DNA from: Orthosia cruda
Taxonomy: Eukaryota; Arthropoda; Insecta; Lepidoptera; Noctuidae
Assembly (NCBI GenBank): GCA_964057195.1
Contig: OZ059826.1
Coordinates: 7,812,001 to 7,876,000 of the forward strand
Reading direction: 5' to 3'
DNA: 64,000 nt
The translations under genes and the position numbers were made by a program. The notes under the pieces were generated by a model. It did no database searches. It was not told where the DNA came from and saw nothing but the letters and a program-made list of their open reading frames with translations. Positions 18,473 to 30,639 of the stretch are shown piece by piece. How positions within the stretch are numbered: position 1 is the first letter of the stretch; the number at the start of each line of letters is the position of its first letter.

Positions 18473-21400
18473 TTATTCATTCTTGAAGTTTGGCGGTCTC
18501 TTCTCAACGAAAGCTGTCATGCCCTCTTTGCGGTCCTCCTGTAACAGAAAATTTACATGAAAACCAGCTTTAATTTATTTAAACAAGATTTTGTATAAAA
18601 GCGTCATGAGATTGAGAAACAATATTTCAGCTCAATCGAAAAACGGGAAGAGCGTCAAATTTAACTTGCAATCTTTGATTACATACACACAGACAGGTTA
18701 AAGTAAAAGAAATATATTAGGTACCATTTTCGTAAAAATAATAGGCTTTACAATCTTAGGGCGTATTTAATAATACGCCGAGTTCAATTTTTATATTAAT
18801 ATGAAGTTAATTTAAAAAAATCTACCTACTAAAATTAAATAATACAATAAACAAACTTACAGTAGCGAAAGTTCCATAGAAGTAAGCCTTTTCGAAGAGA
18901 AGCCCTGACTTCAAGGTAGTCTCATAGGCCTGGTTCACTGCTGCCTTGGCCATCTTCACGATGAGTGGGGAGTGGGTGCCGATCCTCTCAGCCAGCTTGA
19001 TGGTCTCCTCTAGCAGCTTGTCGACGGGGAAGACGCGGCTCACCAGACCTGGAGAAAGCATAACAGTTAATAATAGTGGGGGTTCTCGGATGGTTACATC
19101 TTTTTAGTAAAAACCGAGATAGACATAATTACATTACTAGATATAGGGACCAATTAGTTCAACCAGGTTTCAGACTGGCTAAAGTAGCCTCATCTTTCAT
19201 GGGGTTCTGTACAAAATGTTACAATAAAATTCCTCCCCGCATTCTAGAACTGAATGAGACGAAATTTAAAAATTGTATAAAACGCACACTATGCAGGCAG
19301 GCATATTATAAGTTGGGGGATTACATCACTGATAAAAATGCTTGGCTCAATGCTATTCTTGCTTCACAACCACTAGGGCGCAAAAACAAATGATATGCAG
19401 AACATTATTGTTTTGTAGAATTGTTGGACCTGCTGAAGACTGTATGAATATATTTGTATTATATAGACTCAATTTCTTTTAGTATTGTATAACTGCGCAG
19501 CACGTGTGTGAGTACTATGTACCCAACTGTAAATCTACCATTTGCTGTACCTTGGTGTCGTTCGTTGACTTGTGTTGGCCCTGGCAGTTGAGTGTGTCAT
19601 GCTCTCTCAAATGTCTCTCTGATGGTGGCGCGTGTGTTGGATCATTCGGTTCCCTTCATGATGGTTGAGCTGGGTGGTGCCGATTCATGCGTCATGTTCG
19701 TGAACGGGCGCCGTCAGTTGGGATTGGTCTTAACTTAACTGCTTCGGGTGCTAATGTTTTTCTAGTACCTATTATGTAACTGCACAGTACATGTGTGAGT
19801 ACTTTTATTACTTTGTACCTGTTCTTTTATTACTTTGTATTGATTCTGGGAGCATTGTCCTCACACATATAAATTTAGTAATGTATGTACTTATGTACCT
19901 AAATATTGTAAAAAAAAAACATATTATTTTTAAAACAGTAAGTATGGAGTTTTTTGTGCTTTCTTCTCCATAACAAGCTACTTTCCGAATGCACGGTAGA
20001 ATTAATATTTATTCCTTGTAAATTTTAATGTATGACGTTCAAAAGTGCCGCTTGGTGGCCTAGGTGAAATAAAATATCTTTGTCTTTGGTTCTGGTACTG
20101 GCTACCAGAACCATCCGAGAACCCCCACCCAACCCGGTGGGATGTGTACAAACCTGCACATCCCACCAGCAGTTTCAGATTGTGCAACACAACCTTCTTG
20201 TACAAGCTGCGCCGTACAACTCGAGAACCAGAAAACATATTTTTTTTGTGTTTCCTAGCTATTAGAAAGCGTAGCATCTGGCAAGCTATCAATCAGTATG
20301 TATTTTTATTGGTATAAAAATAAAACAAAAACGAAAATGTTTGATGTAAATTTTTTGTTCTAAATATTCGACTTACCCATCTTTTCAGCTTCATTGGCAT
20401 CAATGAAGTTGCCGGTCAAGACGATTTCCATGGCCTTGGACTTGCCGACGAATCTGGGCAAGCGCTGGGTGCCACCGGCTCCGGGAATGGTGCCAATGTT
20501 GATCTCTGGCTGCCCGAACTTAGCCTTCTCCCCCGCGTAGATGATGTCGCAGAGCATAGCTAGCTCGCAGCCGCCACCGAGCTGTCAAGAACATAAGGGA
20601 TAATGCAGAGATTTGTAAGCGGGATTGCAGAGATGGTAATCGGGATTAGTTCGCATTGCAGAGATTTTTTGAGAAACATGTGGTTTTACATGTTGCCTTC
20701 ACATATGGACATCGAAACTTCGACAGTTGCTGTAATGATTATTTGTTTATTTTTTCGAAGCATGAATGCTTAATTGTTCACAAAGATCTCCCCAGGGATG
20801 TGCCTTAACAGGCGTTGTAGGTACAGAGGGAGTTCCGCAGGCTTATTACGTATCTTTTGCAAGAGCAAAACGATATGCGATTTCTGCGCAATTATTGGTC
20901 TTCAATACCAACATTTTAGAGTTATTGGTGTTTTTTTTTTAAATATGCGCATTTGACAAACAGCGAGCAAAGCAAACGACCTAGTAGGACCTACCTTACA
21001 TAAACTGCAGGTAATGCCGAATTTTATGACATAAAGCGTTTGATGTGTTACTGTAGTATGAGATGTGTTACTGTGTGTTCGGTGGTACTCGTAGATGTGC
21101 CCTAACAGGCGTTGTACAGAGGGAGTTCCGGGGTGGTCTTTTAATAGGTCATGGGTTCCCTTTTATGTGCTGATAGTGATCACCGGTGTAGTTTTAGTGA
21201 GATAAAAATCCCACACTCCTTGGTCTTTTCCCCAAAAATTCAGGCACCTTGAGATGCATTCCTCCCATTAACAAAACAAAAGATACTTTTTCAGTATGGA
21301 TGTAGGTACTTACAGCAAATCCATTGACCGCAGCGATGATAGGTTTGCCGCAGTTGGAGACATCTTCCCAGTCCTTGAGGAAGCCTTTCTTTGTGTTGCT

Positions 21401-24334
21401 ACTGTACGTATTGTTCTGCATCTCCTTGATGTCGGCACCAGCGGCGAAGGCCTTCTCGTTACCTAGGAAAGAAAAGTTCCTTAATTTTTTATCCTTATGG
21501 CACATAAATGCATAGAGGCGGAATTACTTTTAGCGGCGAAATATGTCTTTATATCTTTATCATTAAGCACATAACATAAATGTACAGGGGTTCTACTACC
21601 TAACTTCGTCAACGAAGTTATGCGAGCCATACTCCGTAATGATTTAATTTTTGAGACAGGTAAAAACACATCGGGAGTTCGGGCCTGCGTCCGTGATACG
21701 GAGTAGGAAACGCCCGTAACGAAGGCCGAAACTACGGACTTCGTGCTTAGAGAGTAGACCGCCAGAGGCGGAATAACTTTTAGCATTTTTGCCAGACTTT
21801 TTTTTTCATCTCATGTAGCTTGTCTAACAAAAATTTTATTTTTTTAATATTGATACTACTGCTCTCTGGAGCTGTCGTACAAGGAGACCCGGCCCCAGCT
21901 AAACTGGGAAGAGGGTTGGACAAAGAAGAAAATGTTTGAATGTTTGTTACTCAATCACGCCAGAACGGCAGAACAGATCTGGATGAAATTTGGCACAGAA
22001 ATAGATAGATAGTCAGAAATAGCATATAGGATACTTTGTCCCGAGGGAATGTCTTCCCTCGGGACAATTTTCGACTTTCAAGCGGGCGAAGCCGCTGGCA
22101 GAAGCTAGTGAGTAATAAAAAGCCATTCTGGGGGGCTGTTCCAAAGACTCCTGTAGCCCATTTATAAAAAAGAGGCCTATGTTTAAAACTAAACATAATT
22201 ATAAATGTTGTGATCTTTGGTCACACTCGTTTTGAATTTTTGTATGATATTGAAAAATAACATCTACTTTATCTGGCGTATTGCTGATACGAGCATATTA
22301 ATCTGTTTTATTTATTGATAAAGGTATTTGCAACGATCTGCCACACTGGGTGTGTTTTTTACGTAACACGAAGATAGTAAGAATGACATAGATAAGAACA
22401 TTACAACGCATTTATTACTACTTAAAATGCTTAACAATATGTGATAGGTTTATGATTCAAGGTCGATTTATTTTTCAAAGTTCAAATATTTATCGTATTT
22501 TTTATGTAGGTACATATTGTATAATTTAAGCTGTTGCCGTTTATAACGACTGTCAGCTATAACGACGGCATTTGAACGGTCCCTTCAACGTCGTTTTAAA
22601 CGGTTTTGACTGTAGTTGTGTTTCCCCAAGTTCAGCCAGTTAAAACTAGGGCGTTAAAAAGGGATAGAACTATTCATCCTGTATAGCTCTGTCTCTTTCT
22701 CACTCTAGAAACATGACTTCTTGTTTTTCTCTATGATCTTCTGATCTTTTATGATCAAGTTTTGATGCCAACTAGCATATCATCCATCAGCTTCTATTGA
22801 GGTGTAGTGATTTTAGAACAGTTCTGGAGGTGAATTTAATAAAAATTTGAGAAACACAGCTCTTTAAATAAACTTACCAGTGATGACAATAGCAGCAATC
22901 TTTTCGTCAGCATCGAAGTCTCTGACAGCCTGGCCTAGCTCGACAAAGAGGGGCCCACATAGTGCATTCAAGGCCTTAGGCCTGTTCAACTGGATGAGAC
23001 CTACATTCTTCTTGGTGCCAACAACATCTATTTTGATGTTTTCATATGCTGGACCTGTGGAGTAAATTAAAATTTTCAATCATCTGTGCTAAAAATTTTT
23101 CGCTCAGATCGCCCAGCCAGGTACTGGGGACCGAGTAAGGCTCGGCAACCACCGCCACGTCCACCAACCACTCGGCCATGATCTGCATCAGCAGATCCTG
23201 GGTGGGCCTGCAGTGGTTGGTGTTCGCCTGGAGGATGCGATGTTCGACTCTATCCATTAGTCGGACATCGCACCCCCCTTCTCCTCAGCCAGGCCTGCAG
23301 CAGCCGAAAGCACTACCTCGGACACAGCGGCGGTAGCGGCAGTCTTGCTCGGCGCCTGCGCTTTTCCCTTCTTAGGGGGAGGATTACACATCCTCCCCGT
23401 CGTTATGTGGCCTGCGGGGCGGCCACTGGCGGCGTAAACGGCGCAGTGTGGCGCGGCAGCCTCGCACTCGGCGGATTTGTGACCTTCTTTGCCGCAGCGG
23501 TAACAGCTCGATAATGTTATTTTTCGGCAAATATTTTGTTGGAAGATTAAAATATGGATTTTTTTTGCCAAATATTAAGAAATGCATACTGTTTTGTTAA
23601 CTGTAACAACTTGTAACAACTTTGTACTGATAAGATTGTGTGTTGCCAAAGGTCATGAGAATGAATAATTGCATGAAAACATTTTATTTTGAATTGAGAA
23701 TGTCTTACTTATTAGACAGATTAAAAACTGAACAACAGAATGAAGTTTTTTTTTTAAATCATCATAATTATTTGCTCAAGAGGCAACTCTAAGGCCCAGT
23801 TTTTTGATCCGTGGTTAACTCAAGTCCAATCTCAATGGTTAATAAATATGAGCTAACCAATGGTTTCAAATATCGATAAATACAACCATAGGTAAATGGA
23901 AATGTTTTAAAGACAGGTATATAAAATAATGAGTTCCCATAAGATGACCCACCGACCGTTATCTGTACACACTGGGTATTAAACCGTTTATACTAACATA
24001 AAGTATGATCCTTACACGGGTAAGTAGGAGTGGTAGCAGATCACAGGTGGCGTTCTGTAGTTTCTGCCTAGCCCCTATGATATATATACATAAGAAAGCA
24101 GATTCTCAAAAAACTTGCTGCTTTGATTACAGATAACATTAATTTGAACTCGACTATCTCTTACATCACACCATCTAAGCCCGATAAGACACATGTTTCG
24201 AGAAATTCTTATTTGTCAAAAAGGTGTTGCTTACCAGTGCTGTAGAATTTAACTAAACCGGTATTTGCGGCTGCTACTCTGTTCACCACATTCTTTCCCA
24301 ACAAAACACGGGTTACTGCACCGACTGAGGCCAT
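18473..24334 (-). CDS. ECHS1: Enoyl-CoA hydratase, short chain, mitochondrial
   Basis: Hydrates trans-2-enoyl-CoA to (S)-3-hydroxyacyl-CoA in mitochondrial beta-oxidation and branched-chain amino acid breakdown. The family forms hexamers. Exons in coding order are 24235-24334, 22878-23054, 21314-21462, 20377-20581, 18861-19048 and 18473-18538, all GT-AG and in phase, giving 294 residues (human protein: 290). Exon 1 is a basic, hydroxylated presequence without acids, as expected for mitochondrial import. The CoA and oxyanion region is AFAAGADIKEM in exon 3. The two catalytic glutamates are E148 in GGGCELAM and E168 in GQPEINIG, 20 residues apart as in the rat enzyme. The chain ends FVEKRPPNFKNE, close to other ECHS1 proteins. 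Intron 1 holds an R1-clade fragment and intron 4 a jockey-like LINE remnant. It is divergent from the NTPCR gene across 725 bases. Confidence 0.97.
19076..20100 (+). mobile_element. 5'-truncated jockey/CR1-like LINE: reverse transcriptase C-terminus and 3' UTR
   Basis: An open frame at 19076-19393 matches the C-terminal end of lepidopteran LINE ORF2 proteins, with RDQLVQPGFRLAKVASSF and CYNKIPPRI. The 3' part ends 'tggcctaggtgaaataaaat' near 20075, a tail repeated at about 29940-30030 and, reversed, at about 37995. It lies antisense in intron 4 of ECHS1. Two short perfect hairpins (around 20087-20112 and 20136-20170) occur at its 3' border. Confidence 0.7.
21950..22110 (+). repeat. Dispersed lepidopteran LINE-type 3' repeat with local hairpin
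   Basis: Phrases 'tcaatcacgccagaacggca' and 'gcgggcgaagccgctggcag' with terminal 'aagctagt' are typical of a very common lepidopteran repeat. A perfect 13-bp hairpin with a 4-base loop lies at 22037-22066. In intron 2 of ECHS1. Confidence 0.55.
23090..23516 (-). mobile_element. R1-clade LINE fragment spanning the ORF1/ORF2 junction
   Basis: Minus strand: the end of an ORF1 with a retroviral-type zinc knuckle (CYRCGKEGHKSAEC) followed by a second partly decayed knuckle, then a stop overlapping a start as TAATG, then the first residues of an APE-endonuclease ORF2 (ILQANTNHCRPTQDLLMQ). This is R1-clade architecture; SART-type elements use the same UAAUG stop-start. The ORF2 part runs on only to about WLGDLSE. 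Both ends are truncated. In intron 1 of ECHS1, same strand. Confidence 0.85.
24030..24110 (+). repeat. LINE 3' tail fragment
   Basis: 'ggtggcgttctgtagtttct' recurs at about 18182, 26255 and 57105. At 57105 it follows the C-terminus of a LINE ORF2, so these are 3' tails of that family. Confidence 0.55.
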
Positions 24335-25059
24335 TTTCAGTGATTGGTATTATTTAACGACTAAAACGTCGCCTTTCTTATACAATACTGAACGATTTAA
24401 CGCCCGATAAAAGTAAAATACCGGCGAAAATAACTTCGGGAGAATGAACTTTGATACTGTGATAAGTAATTGATAAGAATATTAAATGAGGACTGAGAAA
24501 GAAACAGATATATACTTTCCTCTAATGATTGAAAGAGAAGAAAATTTGTTACATACTTTAGAGTTTCTTAATACAACTGAGTACAGTAGGCCGCAATTTA
24601 AGTACAAACGCTACGAAATGTCAAACATTACAATTTTGGTGCTTTTTTCTTTGGGTTGAAATGTCAATTGCGTTTAGTTGACACTTACGTTATGATTTGC
24701 GCACATAGTATATTATAATGTTACCGCTGTGCTAACAATTATGGCGTAATTATTTCAATATTACCTTCCAATGATAGGTAATATTGGTTTTTGTTCCAAT
24801 AACTTTAATAAACAAACTCAAGTGAATGTGAAAATGGATATTTTTATGAATGTGATTGCAAAATATCTAGAAACTAAACGTACCAAAATTTTGACAGCGA
24901 CGTTTGAACAAAAATAAACAAATAAATTCACAACCTCAATCACTAATAAGTTCTGTAATTCTGTTACTGTTCTTCAATCTCTAAGTAGTATGTGCTGTTC
25001 TTTCTAGTTTCTACAGCTGGTCATTAATTATATTAAAATTAAATAGACGTTCATTGACA
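24335..25059. promoter_or_regulatory. Shared interval between ECHS1 and NTPCR start codons
   Basis: Two unrelated housekeeping-type genes diverge from this 725-base interval, so both promoters must lie here unless 5' untranslated exons extend further. No repeat family was recognised in it. No TATA box could be assigned with confidence. Confidence 0.6.
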
Positions 25060-26707
25060 ATGGCAACAAAAAAATATAAATTTTTCATTCTGACCGGCGA
25101 GCCTGGTTAGGTATTACCTAAATAAACTTTAAAAAAAACAAACCTTCGTTCATTTATCATCTTGCTAAACAATCTTTATTTCAGGAGTTGGTAAGACAAC
25201 GTTGACAAAGAAGATATGTACAGAAATCGCGAGCAAGGGTATCAAGACTACAGGATTTTATACTGAAGAAGTGAGAAAGAATCGAACAAGAGAGGGATTC
25301 GATGTAGTGACTCTGGATGGCATCAGAGGACGTCTAGCGAGAGATCAAAGCCTGCTGAGCGGCCCAGTAAAACATAAAGTTGGAAAATACGGCGTTTTAA
25401 TTAATGAATTTGAGAATGTATCATTGCCATCTTTAGTCAAGGTGAAAAATTACTTGTTACTCCTGCCTCTATAAACGTACATGGGCTCTAGGTCCGGTTT
25501 TCCTGTGCATTTGACGTTTAAAAATTTACATTTAAACCCATCACCTCAAGTATGACATTATGTTATAGAATATTTATTGTTTCCAGCCAGATAACACACA
25601 GGCACACTTACTGGTCATAGATGAAGTAGGTAAGATGGAGTTCTTCAGCGAGCCATTCAAGACTGCAATAAGAACCATATTCAGTCCTTCGTCTAACTGC
25701 AATGTGCTGGCCACTATTCCAGTCAGGAGGGGTGATCCGCTGATTGAGTCTATACGGAATAATAGCCAGGCTTATGTATGGATGGTAAGTAATAGCCTAA
25801 AACAAGGATCATAATTGTACTTGAAGACAAGGATATTTTGTTAGTCTGTTATATTAGTCACAGCAGATTTTTGTCTCTGAAGTTGGCTGCAAGACCCTGT
25901 GCACATGTCAACTTACTATTTTTGTGTCAATGTTGAAGTAGAAGATAGCATTCTATAACTGCCTCTTTCACTCGCTTATGTTTGTCACATTGTCCTATTT
26001 CTTTTACTCTATGCAATATACTTGATAACAAATTGTTTCTTGCGCAATGGTTCACAGAGCCAACTACAGAGACACAAAGATCTGCTCTGTGACTACTATA
26101 GTTTACAACTATTTACACACACCCTAATAATTATATTGTGTAACATTTATTTGCCAGTGTGACACATTTTCCGATGTGCGATTATGTCAAAAATTTGGTC
26201 CTGACCCTTATTATAATCCCATTTAAATTGAAGGAGTATGTTAGGATTTTAGCAGGTAGCGTTCTGTAGTTTCTGCCTAACTCCTTGGGAAAAGCGTGTG
26301 AGTTTGTGTAAGAATGTGTATTCCCACTATCATCCATATATTTTCCCCAATTTTAGGTGAAAGTTTTTGGTCAATCACTTTTAATCTTGTTGCTCAGGGT
26401 ACAAGGGCGAAATGTAGCCAACCAGGAACATTCGCGGCGTATTGTTGTAGCCATGTCTTACAGGTCGACTCAAATTTAAAGGCAGCTGTGAACTTTGCTT
26501 TTCACTGCTCTTTACATCACTCCTAACCCCCACTGCCACTTGTATTCGACATACTGCGGAATTACTCGCCCCTTGTTCCGAGCCACCATTAAGATTGTAA
26601 CTAAAATACCCACATTGTTTAATTTTTAGGTAACCAGAGAAAATAGAAACAGCATCCATGAAGAAATACTGACGGAAATAAACAAAGTAATGAACTTAAC
26701 AATATGA
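25060..26707 (+). CDS. NTPCR: Cancer-related nucleoside-triphosphatase homologue (THEP1/NTPCR family)
   Basis: A small NTPase that hydrolyses nucleoside 5'-triphosphates to diphosphates and phosphate; the human enzyme is slow and its physiological role is unsettled. Exons are 25060-25105, 25185-25441, 25587-25784 and 26630-26707, all GT-AG and phase-consistent, giving 192 residues (human 190). Walker A is GEPGVGKT at residues 13-20, split by intron 1. FYTEEVRKN and GFDVVTLDG follow as in the human protein. Walker B is VIDEVGKME with D113 and E114. The C-terminal exon begins VTRENRNSIHEEI, matching human VTKENRN. The ATG at 25060 is the only start giving the family's short N-terminus. It is transcribed away from ECHS1. 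Confidence 0.97.
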
Positions 26708-26732
26708 ACTGTTTATTAGTATAAATAACAAT

Positions 26733-26738
26733 ATTAAA
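26733..26738 (+). terminator. Polyadenylation signal (ATTAAA) of NTPCR
   Basis: ATTAAA 26 bases after the stop codon at 26705-26707, on the coding strand. Confidence 0.5.
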
Positions 26739-27310
26739 GGCACAAATCATGTTTTATTAGCAACCTTTTAGTCCCAAGCACAATCACTATATTTTTATGG
26801 TAGCTACCATATTTTACTGGTCTTTAAAAGACTCGGGGAAGATCGGTTGCACTGCCAAACAAATTTCAACTTTCGGAACCTGTATATAAAGATGAAAATA
26901 AATAACTCTACTCTTGAGACGCGCACCTTGGTTTGCTACGTGCTCTCGGGCTAATGTAATTTCAACTTTATTTACGTAGTCAATATGTTGATATTTGATT
27001 GGCAGTAGCAACCACATAGTGCTGCGGTCTCCATTGGTTCTCAGCTGCTAAATGTTAAGAACCACTAAAGACCGCACCGGTTGTGAAGTTAATATCATTT
27101 TCATAAAAGCATGCATGGTCATTTCTATATCTTCAGATTAGTCATCCTTACAAAAAAATATTTTAGTGTTTACCTAAAACGGCCTTAATATCTATTCGCG
27201 GACGATGCAGCAGCGCCGAGGCAATTATATAAAATTAAAATTATACCTAAACAGTCTGGTCATCTCGGATTTCATTTGACTAGCCTTTGCCCAACTTTAT
27301 TGGAGTCAGC

Positions 27311-27866
27311 TTCGGCGCTTTGCAGATGGAGCAACTTTAGTGGAGGCAACGATCAACTTTTTAAAAGATTCCTTTAAGTTGCCAGTTGCTTCAACCAAAT
27401 AGGCCGGTTTACGGTTGCCACAATTTTATAGCAATCTGTGAGCAACTTTGATAGCCGAGTTGCTCAATCTACGCTATAGTTCTCGCCAAACTTATTGGCC
27501 GCCCCGAAGTTGGCTACAATGGCTGCGCAGTAAAAAATCTCATACAAAAACAGCACCGTTTCGTGCCTCGCGCATCCGGTAAACCAACTTCAGGGCGGCC
27601 ATTAAGTTTGGCGAGGGCTATACATAAAGTGTGATGATGGATATTGAAGAAGCAGCACTTGTTTTAATTTTATTTTACTCGATACAAATTCAACAGTTGC
27701 TAGTTGCGGCAATTAGAAACTATCTTAGTCATCGATTGCAGCAGCTGAAAACTTTTGTCGATCACCGGACCCCCGACTCGAGTTGCTACGTATGCGCACA
27801 GTTCCATTGAGATATATGTAAACAGCTAGTTGCCGCAATAGTTGCTCCATCTGGAAAGCGCCTTCC
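27311..27866. mobile_element. MITE with long imperfect terminal inverted repeats, interrupted by another MITE
   Basis: Ends around 27313-27350 and 27829-27864 are inverted copies containing GGCGCTTT and CAGATGGAGCAAC. The interior is rich in GCAACT and GTTGC motifs. No coding capacity. A second inverted-repeat element occupies 27475-27622. Confidence 0.75.
27475..27622. mobile_element. 148-bp inner MITE
   Basis: Arms 27475-27513 and 27584-27622 are near-perfect 39-bp inverted repeats (TATAG..CTCGCCAAACTTA). TATA lies at both outer ends, which could include a TA duplication. It sits inside the element at 27311-27866 and is therefore younger. Confidence 0.78.
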
Positions 27867-29185
27867 AGACAAACCAGGATTCAGCTGGGTACCAGTATTT
27901 TACATGGAAGTCGTTCCATCGCCTATCTGACGTCCACAACTCATTACAGGGTAACAGGATATTGGCAAGACTGGTGACAGATTTCAGGCTTCTGACTACC
28001 CATAACGACTCAAATATATACACATGACGGCTGACAAGCACTTTTACAGGCTTTCCAAGGTACGGAGTAATCTCGGTATGTCAAGAATGGTTACCCATCC
28101 ACGGACCGACCTCGGCAAGCGTTGCTTAACCTCGAAGATCGACGTGTGCGGGTGTTATATTTAGCCAGAAACTTCATGTCGAATTTAATTTTACAACATA
28201 AAGTGACGAGCAGTGAGAAAAGCTACCCTAACTGTTGTTGTACGACTTTGAGGGAGCAAAACGCACACTTTAAACCCACGCGGTCCTTTTAGTAGATTTA
28301 ACCGATTTCAAAAAAAGGAGTAGGTTCTCTATTCGTCGAAATCTTAAAAAAAAAATGTTTCCCGTTTAGGTACTCAAAGATGCCTGGAACGATTTAGAAA
28401 ATTGTTCTTTTGTTTGAAAGGTTACTTCCTAGGAGATTCCACGGTCATCAGGTCAGGATCTGATGATGGGATCCTATGGCAATCAAGGGAACTCCTCAAA
28501 TATTATAGGCAGACATAAATTGATGTTGGTATTTTCATCAACAATGCAATCATTTGCACTCAGAAAGTATCATTTGGAGAAGTGGAACTGATGAAGAAGA
28601 CCACAGATGGCCACTGGAACTCCTTAATGATAAGTATGTCTCGGGTAGAAGATATCTCGAATAATTAACCGACTATGATGAAGCAAATACTTATAAATAA
28701 ATGGTACTGATGCAAATGGGACCATCGAACTGATCTGATGAGTACCTAAGCCGGAAGGTATGCACTGGAACGCCGAAATAAAATAATGTACCTATTCTAG
28801 TCGTGTTTGGGCTTATTGGAATCGTCATGAGATGTACTTTGGCTATAAATGATTTTCATGGTGATTGAAGGTACCAAAACTGAAAATTTGTATTTGTCGC
28901 AATCGCATGTCTGTTTGTACATTACTATAGAAGTATAGAACTTCTCCATTATGTACCACAACAAAAAAAAAATAGTTTTACGACTAGAAGTAGACATGAT
29001 GTTTGTTTGAAAATCAGTTAGTCATATCTGCGCCTTAATAATCTAAGGACGGTCTCCTAAGAAAGTTATCCTGTTGCTACAACGGTTAAGGTAGCCCTCA
29101 CTGACCCGTTTCAAAAATTAACACTGTATATGACTAGGATTATTATGCGGTAACTGTAAATACATTGAAAGATACCCGTGAAGAG
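27867..29185. other. Intergenic sequence, repeat-like, no gene
   Basis: Around 28290-28370 it contains the phrase 'accgatttcaaaaaaaggag', common in lepidopteran repeats. No gene-like exon was seen. Confidence 0.35.
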
Positions 29186-29333
29186 TACTGCTCGGTCAAA
29201 ATAACTGTGCACTTGGCGCTGTCAATTCACTTTGACGTTCGAATCACGCTATTGGCGGACGAGACGAACGCGGGGCGATGCGGGGGTAGGCGGGAGTGGC
29301 GGCGAAGTGCACAGTTGTTTTGACTGAGTAGTA
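29186..29333. mobile_element. 148-bp MITE with about 34-bp inverted ends
   Basis: The left end 'tactgctcggtcaaaataac' and the reverse complement of the right end (TACTACTCAGTCAAAACAAC) match with few differences and continue through GTGCACTT. The interior is short and GC-rich, without coding sequence. Confidence 0.75.
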
Positions 29334-29477
29334 AGTATAATATGGGGTCGTGCTAATAGAAAACTATCATTGCGAGAATGAGCGATTGTCACGTTCATAT
29401 GTTCAGCAAAACCAGAAAGCGGAAACCCGGATGGCAACAAATTGACGCAAAAATCGTATTCCATTAAGACGCCGCAT

Positions 29478-30087
29478 AGGGTCAGCTCACAACAAGACGC
29501 TACACTGCGCGCACTTTTTAGGCCTCGGTCTCGAATTCCGCGGGCAGCGGGGCGGCGGCGGCAGCGGAGCGGGAGCGGCAGGATCTTATGCGTATCGTCA
29601 AATGGACCGGGTCTCGAAAACAGCGGCGCGGGAGCGGCGCGGCGGGAGCTCTCCCGCGCCGCCGCCGCTGCCGCTCCGCCGCCCGCAAAATTCGAGACCG
29701 AGGCCTAAGTCAGCGATCTAATCCCCGGCACTGGCCGGTGGCTCTCTACTCTTTGGTGGTTGGTCTAAGTGGGGGGTAACTACGCCAAAATCTTGCCAAG
29801 TTACATGCCGGGGATTATACAATGCAACAATTCAGTGATAGAAAACGAATAAATTTTTATTTACGCGTCGTATAATCGAAATCTCTCATTGAAATATGTA
29901 ACTTTTTCTATAATGTATCATTCCCTTTGCGAATGGACAGTAGAATCAATTATTACTATTTTTTTACTTATAATTTTTGACATTCAAAAGTGCCACTTAA
30001 TGGCCTAATTAAAATAAATGATATGACTTCGTTTTAGATAGCTAAAAAAGAGCACGTAGCTCCGCGACTCGGTGTAAGCTGACCCTA
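29478..30087. mobile_element. MITE with AGGGTCAGCT termini, host of a GC-rich element
   Basis: Left AGGGTCAGCTCAC and right GTAAGCTGACCCT are inverted, extended imperfectly inward. The interior contains the GC-rich element 29518-29708 and a jockey-like LINE tail around 29940-30030. Insertion nesting, not gene content, explains its length. Confidence 0.6.
29518..29708. mobile_element. 191-bp GC-rich MITE
   Basis: It begins TTAGGCCTCGGTCTCGAATT and ends with the exact complement of that text. The inner arms are runs of GCGGCGG and GCCGCCG that could fold almost entirely. In a strongly AT-rich window it is a conspicuous GC island. The open frames read through it (29442-29779) are artefacts of its composition. 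Confidence 0.8.
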
Positions 30088-30639
30088 AAACCTGTAATAA
30101 TATTCATACTGTCGTGTAAAAAAATTATGAAAACATATTTTCTACCAGGGGGTAGGCACAAATGTATGATACACACATTTCATCAAATAACATTTAAATA
30201 GTTCTTTGAGATTCTGCTCTTGTTTGCTATATGGCTCAGTTTCTGGAACTAAAGCGATCGCAATATGAATACTTCTTTCCAGAAACCGTGAGTTACACTT
30301 AGACTAAATAAAGAAAATATTATATAACTGATAGGGCTTTTTGGACCCTTAAAAACATGCAACGATAATCAACAATGGTAATAAAAAAAAAGATCCTTTA
30401 CAAAAAATAATAATTACAAACATATAAGTCAAAGATTCTCGTAACATCGTATAATAATACGTAATACTGAGAATTATTTTTATCCAAAATAGTCTTTTAA
30501 TCTTACATGTAATATTTTACTAATATTAAATCGATGTTTTACATCATATTAGGAATCAAGCTGACAGTTTAGAATCAAGTGGCAGATGACCGTCAGCAAG
30601 ACCACCTAATCACTCAAATATTATAACATCATCTTACTG

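Noticed and set aside
19076..19393. 105-residue open frame as a novel gene
   Set aside because: The residues match the C-terminal end of LINE reverse transcriptases, and a LINE 3' tail follows.
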